Below, in pieces: positions 7,233 to 15,181 of a stretch of DNA of 18,268 nt; the stretch's first letter is position 1; each line of letters opens with the position of its first letter. Under the pieces are notes generated by a model that searched no databases, was not told the DNA's origin, and worked only from the letters and a program-made list of their open reading frames with translations. The position numbers and the translations under genes were made by a program. The stretch lies in NCBI GenBank assembly GCA_002479655.1, contig DLOQ01000180.1, positions 7,621 through 25,888 on the forward strand, in the 5' to 3' direction. This DNA comes from Lachnospiraceae bacterium UBA7480. Lineage in GTDB: Bacteria > Bacillota > Clostridia > Lachnospirales > Lachnospiraceae.

Positions 7233-7262
7233 AAAAAACCTGACCGCAAGGTCAGGTTTTTA
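7233..7262 (+). terminator. Terminator of tRNA-Arg
   Basis: AACCTGACC (7237-7245) pairs with GGTCAGGTT (7250-7258) around a GCAA tetraloop and is followed by a T-run. A-U pairs can extend the stem further. It starts three bases after the tRNA. Confidence 0.9.
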
Positions 7263-7299
7263 TTATCCTATTTTATTTTGAATTATCTTGATTTCTCTA

Positions 7300-7328
7300 T
7301 GGTCAAAGGCGGGCATATCTGATATAAT
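7300..7328 (+). promoter_or_regulatory. Promoter of the pseudo-AAA+/VirD4-like operon
   Basis: An extended -10, TGATATAAT (TATAAT at 7323-7328), lies 17 bases after TGGTCA (7300-7305, four of six matches). The leader of about 85 bases contains a small hairpin, ATTGCA..TGCAAT near 7357-7376, with no recognised riboswitch. The ribosome binding site AAAGGTGG lies about 11 bases before the start codon at 7420. Confidence 0.6.
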
Positions 7329-7419
7329 GTTTATCAGAAGGTATTTTCAATTCACACATTGCAGGATGGTGTGCAATATACTAATTCAATCAGCAAAAAT
7401 GAAAGGTGGGTAACAACGA

Positions 7420-8286
7420 ATGGCAGAAAACGCGTACTATGACCAGATCATGTCACTAAAAGGGCTCTCCGGTTTTAAGGATGTTATCGAACGCTGGGAG
7501 CGTTTTAGCGAGAATATCACCCGTTATCAGGCAAAGCAGACTCTGGTTCTTCCTGATCTTGTCTGGGTTTCAGATAACGGCATTGATAAGACGGGATTGC
7601 TCTCACTTCTTACGAATTATCTGGATGAAGCAGATAATATGGTGGAATTTTACGGCAATGTCAAATATTTTGAATACTATCTCGAATATGTTCCGGATAA
7701 GAACAACTTCCACGAGATCCAGAAGCTCGCAGAGAAGATTCGTGATGCGGCGGGCTTCAGAAGTGAATACAAAGGACTTTTGTCTATCGAATTGGGTGAA
7801 TGGGTCGGACATTTCCATGAAGAGAATTTTATCAACCTGTTAAAATTCCTTGCCACCATGGATAATGATATCATGATCATCTTCAATATCCATAACTATG
7901 ATCCCGAAGCAGTCGAGCAGCTGATGAAGATCCTGGTTCTTTTCTTCCGGATCGAAGTCATCGAGATGTCCCTTCCGGATTCTGAAGAACTCGGCGCCTA
8001 CATAAAGAATGAAATTCAGGAATACGGCTTAAATCTTGATCCGGAGGCGGAGACAATGGTCATCGCGACGGTAAACAAGCTTCGTGAGGATCAGTATTTC
8101 GCAGGCTACCAGATGTTAGACCGTCTGGCTGCCGATATCGTTTATTCTGTATATACTTCCACTCCTCCCTATGACGGGATCGTTACCAAGGGAATGATCA
8201 GCGCATTCGCTCCTGATGGTATGTATGTATCAGAACTGATTCAGAATAATACGCGCGTATTTACCGCACAATACAACATTCAGTAA
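7420..8286 (+). CDS. AAA+-like protein (CbxX/SpoVK type) with degenerate ATPase motifs
   Basis: A 288-residue soluble protein. It follows the layout of CbxX/SpoVK-type AAA+ modules: an N-terminal LKGLSGFKDVIERW like their 'L.GL..VK..I' helix, a P-loop position at 50-58 reading VSDNGIDKT, a Walker B position at 119-128 reading GLLSIELGEW, a sensor-1-like strand IMIIFNIHNYDPE (151-163), and a small-domain part FRIEVIEMSLPDSEELGAYI. At the P-loop the Lys and Thr remain but two glycines are replaced by Ser51 and Asp56. At Walker B the Asp-Glu pair is Glu124-Leu125. It is therefore probably a non-hydrolysing AAA+ scaffold, inferred from motif comparison by eye. Its gene is 13 bases before the VirD4-like gene, which implies a shared complex. 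Confidence 0.6.
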   Translation: MAENAYYDQIMSLKGLSGFKDVIERWERFSENITRYQAKQTLVLPDLVWVSDNGIDKTGLLSLLTNYLDEADNMVEFYGNVKYFEYYLEYVPDKNNFHEIQKLAEKIRDAAGFRSEYKGLLSIELGEWVGHFHEENFINLLKFLATMDNDIMIIFNIHNYDPEAVEQLMKILVLFFRIEVIEMSLPDSEELGAYIKNEIQEYGLNLDPEAETMVIATVNKLREDQYFAGYQMLDRLAADIVYSVYTSTPPYDGIVTKGMISAFAPDGMYVSELIQNNTRVFTAQYNIQ

Positions 8287-8299
8287 GGAGGATATAAGA

Positions 8300-9796
8300 A
8301 TGAGCAGTAATCAGATTAAAAATACACGTTATAAAAGCAACACCGGTCAGACCAGATGGGCAAGCGTAGAGGAGATGCAGCGTTCCGCAACCAAGGTCGA
8401 TCTTTCCGCGCCGGTATATCCTACAGGCGGTATTCCTGTTATGTCAGACGGACATACCGCATATCTGGACGGACGCGATACCCATACCTTGATCTTTGGC
8501 GCTACCGGTTCCAAAAAAACCCGTCTGTTCTGTATGCCGACCATCAATATGTTTATCCGCGCCGGTGAATCCTTCGTCGTTACTGACCCGAAGGCTGAGT
8601 TGTATGTTCGTACTGCGGGATTTGCAAAGGATCATGGATATAAAGTCGTTGTCCTGAACTTCCGAGATATCGGCTATGGCGATATGTGGGATCCTCTCGC
8701 GCTTCCCTATGAGTATTACTACAGCGGTCGTCGTGATGAAGCTAACAACCTTGTCAATGACCTTGCGGCAACCCTGTCCGCGCCGCAGAAGGAAAATTCC
8801 TCCGACCTGCTCTATCCGATGATGGCGGAAGGTCTTCTGACTGCCAACATGTACCTGTTATTTGAAGCGGCAGCCGCAGAGAATGCCGTAAACCTGCGAA
8901 GCCTGACAGCTCTCTGTTCCCAGTCCAGTCTGGAATCCTTAAAGACCCTGTCCGGCAAGATGAACAATCAGAATACCATCGGTATGCTGTTCAAAGGAAC
9001 GCTTCTTGGCGAGAACGAAAAGACCGTTTCCTCTATCATGACAGTGCTTTATGGTATGGTCAACATCTTCAATATGAATAAGCGTCTGACTGACATGCTT
9101 TGCTCCAATACCTTTGACATCCGTATGTTCGGTCATGAAAAGACTGCCGTATATATCATCGTACCCGATGAAAAGACGACCTGTCACTTCCTGGTAACGA
9201 TGTTTATCAAGCAGGTATATGAGATCCTGATTGGCGAAGCGCAGCGTCAGGCTAAGCTTGCCCTGCCGATCCGGGTAAACTTTGTTCTGGATGAGTTTTG
9301 TAACATACCAAAGATACCGGATATGCCTTCCATGATTTCCGCTGCCCGAAGCCGAAACATGAGATTCTATCTGGTAGCGCAGAGTATCCATCAGTTGAAG
9401 GGACGCTATGGCGAAGATGCAGATACCATCAAGGGTAACTGCGATAACTGGATCTTCCTGACTTCCCGTGAACGTGACCTCTTAAATGAGATCAGCTTCC
9501 TTTGCGGAGAGATTGATGCCTGGGGACCGGGAGGCGCCGAAAAACGTAAGTTGATCTCCGTCACGGAGCTGCAGCGTTTCAATAAAGAAAAGGGCGAGTG
9601 TCTGATCCTGCATGGTCGTCAGTATCCGTTTATTACTTATATGGCAGATATTGATGAATACCCTGATTTTGCCAACTATCAGGTCATCCCCATCCCGCCG
9701 ATTGAGATTCCGCATCCGAATACCTTTGACGTTGTTAAGTTTACAACCAAATTTGCATTTGCTCCGGAAGGCGTTCCATTCTCCAATCCGGACTAA
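8300..9796 (+). CDS. Soluble VirD4/TraG-type coupling-protein ATPase, stand-alone
   Basis: A 498-residue protein of the VirD4/TraG family of hexameric DNA-pumping ATPases. Seen in order: TRWASVEEM (18-26), like the VirD4 'G.ARWA' motif; Walker A position GATGSKKT (67-74); VVTDPKAEL (93-101); Walker B VLDEF near 330; and the signature MISAARSRNMRFYLVAQS with QL-GRYG after it. Two things are odd. Residue 72 of the Walker A is Lys where the family has Gly. The N-terminal membrane spans of conjugation VirD4 proteins are missing. No relaxase, VirB4 or VirB6 gene is near, so a role in ordinary conjugation is doubtful. It is translated from AAGGAGG after the pseudo-AAA+ gene. DNA handling, defence or secretion are all possible and cannot be told apart from sequence. 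Confidence 0.85.
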   Translation: MSSNQIKNTRYKSNTGQTRWASVEEMQRSATKVDLSAPVYPTGGIPVMSDGHTAYLDGRDTHTLIFGATGSKKTRLFCMPTINMFIRAGESFVVTDPKAELYVRTAGFAKDHGYKVVVLNFRDIGYGDMWDPLALPYEYYYSGRRDEANNLVNDLAATLSAPQKENSSDLLYPMMAEGLLTANMYLLFEAAAAENAVNLRSLTALCSQSSLESLKTLSGKMNNQNTIGMLFKGTLLGENEKTVSSIMTVLYGMVNIFNMNKRLTDMLCSNTFDIRMFGHEKTAVYIIVPDEKTTCHFLVTMFIKQVYEILIGEAQRQAKLALPIRVNFVLDEFCNIPKIPDMPSMISAARSRNMRFYLVAQSIHQLKGRYGEDADTIKGNCDNWIFLTSRERDLLNEISFLCGEIDAWGPGGAEKRKLISVTELQRFNKEKGECLILHGRQYPFITYMADIDEYPDFANYQVIPIPPIEIPHPNTFDVVKFTTKFAFAPEGVPFSNPD

Positions 9797-9813
9797 CCGC
9801 ACAACAAGTATCG

Positions 9814-9847
9814 AAAAAGCGCTTGCATCATATTGCAGGCGCTTTTT
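9814..9847. terminator. Bidirectional terminator between the VirD4-like and GGDEF genes
   Basis: AAAAAGCGC (9814-9822) pairs with GCGCTTTTT (9839-9847). The stem continues inward through a G-U pair and TGCA/TGCA. A-runs on the left and T-runs on the right serve the convergent genes on both strands. Confidence 0.9.
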
Positions 9848-9895
9848 TATGTACATTCCGCTCTCTCTTTCTCATCAAAGCTTTATGATAAGCCG

Positions 9896-11740
9896 CTACT
9901 CTTTTCTGATCGCTTTCGCTTTCAGCGTGTATGCGGAGATCAGCCGCGTGATCGTCCGAAACGATTTAAAATCCTTATCCTTCCATTCCCGGTTTCCGGT
10001 ACAGTCAACATACGCGATCATACCCGTCGGCTCGCCAAATTCCAGCATATCACAATACATCAGCGACTTACAGCCTGCCGGCAGCAGGATATCCTTCTTA
10101 CTGCCGTCAAACTTAGCCACCGTTCCTTCATCAATGATCCCCATTCCATCCTCAGTAAAATTCTCACGCATACGGCTCTGATAATCCAGGATGGTATGTC
10201 CATCCAGTCTGGGATTCGGCACAACGCCTCTTGCCGTCCACTGATAAACCACATCAAGAACTTCACCGTTTCTTTGCATCACCGTAATGCGTGAAAGCGA
10301 TTTTCTCTCTCCCACCAGTGCAAGCACCGTGTTAATGGCGCGGTCAATATCCTTCGCTTTCTCTAAAAGCTCAAAGATTAATTCGCTTAAGCGTTTTTCT
10401 TTTCCTGCAGTCTCCTTCCGCAGATTACGGTCGGCAACATAAGAGATCCTAAGTCCTCTGTTATGATAAGAGATCTCTTTGGCGATCTGTACACCCACCC
10501 TGTCAGAAGTGATCAACTCAAACAGGGCATCATCCGCCGTCTGCAAAAGATCATCATATCCCACACTGGGATCCTGCGATACTACTGCTCCAATGCAGCT
10601 GTCGATCTTAAGATCCTCACCCACATAGATATCACTAATCGCCCGACACAGCTTATCGCACATGCTGACAACCGCGCCTTTCCCGACATTCTTCAGGAAA
10701 ATCAAAAATTCGTCACCACCCAGACGTGCCACAACATCAGATTTATTGATATTCTCAATAATGATATCCGCCACCTGAACCAGAACATTATCACCGAAAA
10801 TATGTCCGTAAGCATCATTCACTTTCCGAAAATCTTTAATATCCAGGATCAGCAGAGCATACGGAACCGCTACGGAAGAATTAGCTTTATATTCCTCAAT
10901 CAGCTTTCTCGCCATCTTTCTGGAATTTAATCCGGTCAGTTCATCCTTCTCGTCAACAAGATCCGTTTCCTGTCCCCAGCTCTCCTTTCGCGGAACCGGA
11001 CGAAGGGTACCGATCACTCTGACCGGACGATCTTTTTCATCCTTCTGCAGCGATGCATGTACACGCATTTTGGTATATTCTCCCGCACGCTGCCCTTCTC
11101 TCCTCACACTGATATCAAACGGATGATCAATATTCTCCCGGCACAGATCATAAAAATAAACCAGATCATCAGGATAAATCAACTTATCCCTTCCTACATT
11201 CACAAGAAATTTTTCAAATACCTTTGGTCTATTGATGATCTTTCCATTTTCTTCCACATGCTTATAATAGGTAAACACATCTTCATTGATCATATAATCA
11301 AAAATGAGCTCATCACTGCTGGAAATCGCCCGAAGATACAGACTTTTTATCTCATCCAGCTCCGTTGCCATCTGCTTCTGTTTTGTAATGTCAAAATAGA
11401 CACCCATATAATAAACACAGCTTCCGGAATCACTTTTCTCTTCGCCAAGGTAAATGGCAGTCAGCCTGATCCATAAGGTCTTTTCCGTTTCCTTGTGTAC
11501 CGCTTTATATTCAAACGAAAAATCCTCATGATCCTGCGCCCGCTGTCTGATATAAGCTTCATACATCTTGCGGTCTGTCTCGCCAAAACGAGTAAACGCG
11601 CCCTTCGGGTAATCTGACGGCTCCGTACCAAACATTGCATAATAATACGGATTCGCCTCTACGATATCGATCGTCTCACCGACTCTGGCTTTCATGATCC
11701 CCACCGGGATATTTTGAAACAATACTTCTCTTTCGTTCAT
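9896..11740 (-). CDS. PAS-GGDEF diguanylate cyclase
   Basis: A 614-residue soluble protein. Residues 1-125 form a PAS domain (ANPYYYAMFG, ending YYMGVYFDITKQKQ), 130-250 look like a second PAS, and about 262-430 are GGDEF. From about 445 to 610 there is a probable GAF-like domain. The cyclase motifs are intact: DELTGLNSR, ILDIKDFRKVNDAYGHIFGD and RLGGDEF (GGDEF at 341-345), so it should make cyclic di-GMP from GTP. The inhibitory site would be RxxD at 332-335 but reads NKSD, so product inhibition at that site is probably lost. No membrane span is seen; the PAS/GAF parts may bind a cytoplasmic ligand. The start codon overlaps the stop of the dynamin-like gene (ATGA), which indicates translational coupling. 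Confidence 0.9.
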   Translation of the reverse strand: MNEREVLFQNIPVGIMKARVGETIDIVEANPYYYAMFGTEPSDYPKGAFTRFGETDRKMYEAYIRQRAQDHEDFSFEYKAVHKETEKTLWIRLTAIYLGEEKSDSGSCVYYMGVYFDITKQKQMATELDEIKSLYLRAISSSDELIFDYMINEDVFTYYKHVEENGKIINRPKVFEKFLVNVGRDKLIYPDDLVYFYDLCRENIDHPFDISVRREGQRAGEYTKMRVHASLQKDEKDRPVRVIGTLRPVPRKESWGQETDLVDEKDELTGLNSRKMARKLIEEYKANSSVAVPYALLILDIKDFRKVNDAYGHIFGDNVLVQVADIIIENINKSDVVARLGGDEFLIFLKNVGKGAVVSMCDKLCRAISDIYVGEDLKIDSCIGAVVSQDPSVGYDDLLQTADDALFELITSDRVGVQIAKEISYHNRGLRISYVADRNLRKETAGKEKRLSELIFELLEKAKDIDRAINTVLALVGERKSLSRITVMQRNGEVLDVVYQWTARGVVPNPRLDGHTILDYQSRMRENFTEDGMGIIDEGTVAKFDGSKKDILLPAGCKSLMYCDMLEFGEPTGMIAYVDCTGNREWKDKDFKSFRTITRLISAYTLKAKAIRKE

Positions 11741-14244
11741 GTCTCTCCCCAGATCTTTTTATTCAGCTCTACATCCTTCTGTGCAATCAGATCAAGCAGT
11801 TCTTTTGCTTTCTGCTGTTCCATCACAGCTCTTTCCTCATCCTTGATCAGCATCTCCAGACTTCCTGAGATCGTATCAATATTATTCTTAAACTCTTCTA
11901 CCATCTCCGCAGTCCGCACCTGAGCTACCTTGATGATCTCCTCTTTATATGCCACAAACTGTGCAACCGTCTGTGCTTCAAATGCTCTCTCCAGGTCTCT
12001 CTTATATGCCTTCTTATCCATCGTATTAAAGATTAGGATCGCTTTCTGCTGGTTGATATAGTCGTTCATCTTCAACGCGACAATTTCGGATACCGGAATC
12101 TCAGTCTCTGAAATATTTGCGATCCTCTGGATCAGTCCTTCGTCAATTCCTTTATATTCCTTGATTTTCTGAACAATAATATCCTTCAGTTCCTGTACCT
12201 GCTGCTCTAAGATCCTACCGCGCACATATTTATAATGGTCATCAATATCCTGCAGATAGCGGTTCAATTCACTGATGATGACATTGTTCTTCGCTTCAAA
12301 GACTTCCGGCTTCAATGCGATCCACTGCATCTTATCCGCCTGTCTGCTGGCGTGATTCTGCCGGCGCTCGATCTCATGAACCAGATCCTTAATCTCCTGC
12401 ACCTGCGTCTCCAGACTATCATCCGTGATACGGGCTACAAACTCTTCATGCGCCAGTTCAATATCTTCCACCATGCTTGTCTTCATGATCTTGATATTCT
12501 TCTCGATCTGCTCCTTGGACAGCTTCGCCTGATTCTCGATCGCCTCATAGTCCATCCGCACAAAATCAACCAGTCCCTTAATGCCGTCGTACAATCCCTT
12601 TGCTTTGACTGCCAGCGCATGCTTTTGTGCATACTTAACGATCTCCTGCTCAATAGCATACATACCGGAATTGATAAATATCCTCTGGATCACGCCCTCC
12701 AGCGAATCATCGCACTTCTCCGCCTCCGCCTCGCAATCGGCAATCAGCTGCTTTGTCTCAAAATCAGCATTGGCAAGCTTATCATACTTATAAAACAGAC
12801 CGTTATCCGAAGAAAGCTTGATCTCCTTATCCGTAAACGGATCCCTGGTCGGCTCGTTATTGATCTCTTTCTTATGATTGGCAAGCCAGATACGTTCATC
12901 CTCCAGATCGACATTGCCCTGTATCGCCTTACTGATATATGCTGCCTTAGAAGATACAAAGAACAACCTCTCCTGTGAAAGATCGATCTCAACATCCTCC
13001 TCATTGTAAATCTTGTCTTCTTCCTTTAAGGTAACAAGCACTTTCTTATTCCGTAACAGCTTTAAGTCCTTGCTGGACTTTGTATCCGCTTGATTGATGA
13101 TATGAAACGATCTGGCAAGATCGATGGATACATTGCTCTCTCCGCCTTTATTATCACGGAATCCATTGATCAGACGGTAAAGGATGGAGTTACCTGTCCC
13201 CTCCATTTTGGTCGGCTCATAAAGCACAATTAAAATGGAATTGGTCTGCTGCTGCAGCGCTTCCTTTAAGATCGTCAGATGCTCATTAGAATTGCTGTCG
13301 GTTCCCGGCGTATCAAAAAATGTAAAATTAATATTGTGGCAGATCGGAATCGGGAAGAATACTTCAATGATCCCCTTAATATACGGACTGCCATCTTCCT
13401 GTTCCTGATTCGGAATATCGTTTAGCTTCTTTAAAATATGACAGAGCTGGTCATGCTGTTTCAGACCGATATCAGCAACACTGGTCGTCTCTTTGATCAG
13501 GATATCGCGGATGCTTTCTCCCTTCTTTCCCAGACCTCTGAGCACCTCAAACTGCCCTAACGGCTCATTCCACATAACCTGGATCTGTTCCGGTTTATCA
13601 CCTGTTTTGGTATGTATCGTAAAGCTTACGCCCGGAACCTCCGCATTTCTGACCTTGAACATCTTCGCCGTTTCGGAATTGATGCTCTCCGGCAGGATAC
13701 GCTTGCCGACAATGGCATTGATAAATGTAGACTTACCTGAGCTGTAAGTTCCTACCAGACAGAGATTGACGTCATTATTATCCAGAATACGGCGCTTCTC
13801 CTCAAATAACTCCCGCCTTTTCTGGAACACTGCCTTGGTCTCATTTTCAAGCAGCTCCTTTTCAAAGGTTTCCAGCGTTTCTCCGCAAAATTCATTGATA
13901 CATTCATATATTTCAGAAACATTGGGCAGCTCTATAAATTTCGTGATCTCAAAAATATTCTTGCCCTTTGTCTCATTATAATCTGCGATCTTGTTTTGAA
14001 GATCTTCATAATCAATTTTAGTGCCTTTAAAGGTCAGATTGACATTATCTTTGGAAAACTGCAGCCAGATATCATTGAAAAATTTTTCACCCTGATTCTG
14101 CAGTAAGAATTCACCCCTTGACGGCGCATACTTTTCAAGCTTGTCGCAGTCTTCGTACGGAATCTCGGCATAACCGCCCTTATACTTTCCGAAAAAATGA
14201 ATTTCCTTTTTGACCGGATGATACGCAATCATTAACTCTTTCAT
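11737..14244 (-). CDS. Dynamin-like GTPase
   Basis: An 835-residue protein. Residues 1-100 form a separate N-terminal part of unknown fold. The GTPase follows with G1 GTYSSGKS (165-172), a likely G2 threonine in SINSETAKMF (192), G3 DTPG (311-314) and G4 NQAD (384-387). From about 560 on the protein is long-helical and charged, as in the stalk of bacterial dynamins. No clear membrane span or paddle hydrophobic hairpin was found, so membrane binding is not evident. Bacterial dynamins reshape or protect membranes, some during phage attack. The start at 14244 is preferred to 14277 because GGAGG lies 8 bases before it and the protein from there reads MKELMIAYHP. It is the first gene of an operon with the diguanylate cyclase. 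Confidence 0.82.
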   Translation of the reverse strand: MKELMIAYHPVKKEIHFFGKYKGGYAEIPYEDCDKLEKYAPSRGEFLLQNQGEKFFNDIWLQFSKDNVNLTFKGTKIDYEDLQNKIADYNETKGKNIFEITKFIELPNVSEIYECINEFCGETLETFEKELLENETKAVFQKRRELFEEKRRILDNNDVNLCLVGTYSSGKSTFINAIVGKRILPESINSETAKMFKVRNAEVPGVSFTIHTKTGDKPEQIQVMWNEPLGQFEVLRGLGKKGESIRDILIKETTSVADIGLKQHDQLCHILKKLNDIPNQEQEDGSPYIKGIIEVFFPIPICHNINFTFFDTPGTDSNSNEHLTILKEALQQQTNSILIVLYEPTKMEGTGNSILYRLINGFRDNKGGESNVSIDLARSFHIINQADTKSSKDLKLLRNKKVLVTLKEEDKIYNEEDVEIDLSQERLFFVSSKAAYISKAIQGNVDLEDERIWLANHKKEINNEPTRDPFTDKEIKLSSDNGLFYKYDKLANADFETKQLIADCEAEAEKCDDSLEGVIQRIFINSGMYAIEQEIVKYAQKHALAVKAKGLYDGIKGLVDFVRMDYEAIENQAKLSKEQIEKNIKIMKTSMVEDIELAHEEFVARITDDSLETQVQEIKDLVHEIERRQNHASRQADKMQWIALKPEVFEAKNNVIISELNRYLQDIDDHYKYVRGRILEQQVQELKDIIVQKIKEYKGIDEGLIQRIANISETEIPVSEIVALKMNDYINQQKAILIFNTMDKKAYKRDLERAFEAQTVAQFVAYKEEIIKVAQVRTAEMVEEFKNNIDTISGSLEMLIKDEERAVMEQQKAKELLDLIAQKDVELNKKIWGET

Positions 14245-14339
14245 GCCAATAACCTCCAATAATAAATTTACCCACAAAGAAAAACCTGCAGGTTGAAAAC
14301 CCTACATTTTGCACATGCAAGTACCCTATAACAAAAGAG

Positions 14340-14385
14340 ACTCTATCTATAATAAAATTATACATAGAGTGCTCCAAAAAAACAA
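14340..14385 (-). promoter_or_regulatory. Promoter of the dynamin/GGDEF operon inside a palindrome
   Basis: TTGTTT (14380-14385) and a perfect TATAAT (14357-14362), 17 bases apart on the minus strand. The -10 lies inside a 31-bp inverted repeat (14340-14370), in which ACTCTAT-C-TATAAT faces ATTATA-C-ATAGAGT with a 3-base centre, 13 of 14 positions pairing. This is the shape of an operator for a dimeric repressor, but no regulator gene is next to it. Confidence 0.55.
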
Positions 14386-14395
14386 CCTTTACACG

Positions 14396-14420
14396 AAAAT
14401 TTGACGAAAAAAATCAAATT
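14396..14420 (-). terminator. Possible weak terminator of deoD
   Basis: AATTTGA and TCAAATT lie as an inverted repeat around CGAAAAAAA in the 190-base spacer after deoD. The stem is short and AT-only, so termination would be weak and some deoD transcripts may run into the dynamin leader. Confidence 0.3.
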
Positions 14421-14435
14421 ACTTTTTGTTACCTT

Positions 14436-15161
14436 TTATGAATCTAATGCAACCGCCGTATGCAGTGCAATCTCCATCATCTGTGTAAACGACGTCTGAC
14501 GTTCTTCCGCGCTCAACGCCTCCTTTGTCAGGATATGGTCGGAAATGGTAAATATGCCCAGCGCATGTTTCCCGGCGCGCGCCGCATTCATATAAAGCGC
14601 AGCTGTCTCCATCTCGATGCAGAGCACTCCCATCTTCTGCCAATAATCATTGGCATCCTCCTGATCATCATAAAACGTATCAGAAGAAAGGACATTGCCC
14701 ACATGATAGGTGGCGCCTATCTTCTCCGCCTCGTTAATCGCCTGCTTCAGCATCCCATAATCCGCGATCGGCGCATAAGTTCCCGGCACCTGGAACTGTC
14801 TTACATAGTTGGAATTGGTCGAAGTTCCCATCGCCATGACGATATCACGCACCTTGACATCCATATGGATAGAACCCGCGGACCCAATCCGCATAATATT
14901 TTCCACGCCGTAAAAGTTATAAAGCTCATAACTGTAGATTCCGATGGAGGGCATCCCCATACCGCTCGCCATCACCGTCACGCGCGTTCCCTCATAGGTT
15001 CCCGTATAACCCTGGATCCCTCTGATATTATTGACCAGTTTTGCATCCGTCAGAAAATTCTCAGCAATAAATTTTGATCTTAGCGGATCTCCCGGCATCA
15101 GTATCGTCTTTGCAAGATCCTCAGGAGCCGCGGCAATATGCGGCGTTGGGTAATTAGCCAT
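14436..15161 (-). CDS. deoD: Purine nucleoside phosphorylase, DeoD type
   Basis: A 241-residue protein, the normal length for hexameric DeoD. It reversibly splits purine (deoxy)nucleosides with phosphate to the free base and (deoxy)ribose-1-phosphate in purine salvage. The motifs are complete: TPHI at 6-9, LMPGDPLR at 21-28, RIGSAGS at 91-97, EMETAALY at 183-190, and SDH at 207-209 with the catalytic Asp208. The ribosome binding site is GGAGG, 10 bases before the ATG. It starts 20 bases after the stop of the rsgI-like gene on the same strand with no room for a separate promoter, so it is probably co-transcribed with the sigma and anti-sigma genes. Confidence 0.96.
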   Translation of the reverse strand: MANYPTPHIAAAPEDLAKTILMPGDPLRSKFIAENFLTDAKLVNNIRGIQGYTGTYEGTRVTVMASGMGMPSIGIYSYELYNFYGVENIMRIGSAGSIHMDVKVRDIVMAMGTSTNSNYVRQFQVPGTYAPIADYGMLKQAINEAEKIGATYHVGNVLSSDTFYDDQEDANDYWQKMGVLCIEMETAALYMNAARAGKHALGIFTISDHILTKEALSAEERQTSFTQMMEIALHTAVALDS

Positions 15162-15181
15162 TGTTCCTTATCCTCCATTCT

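Noticed and set aside
7335..7419. Riboswitch in the leader of the pseudo-AAA+ operon
   Set aside because: There is only a small 6-bp hairpin, with no conserved aptamer motif and no terminator.
7157..9796. tRNA-Arg as the attachment site of an integrated conjugative element containing the VirD4-like gene
   Set aside because: No integrase, relaxase or repeated tRNA 3' end was seen downstream, and the flanking genes look chromosomal.
12235..12978. Plus-strand open frame of 247 codons opposite the dynamin gene
   Set aside because: It is a mirror of a helical, codon-biased gene and has no ribosome binding site or family features.
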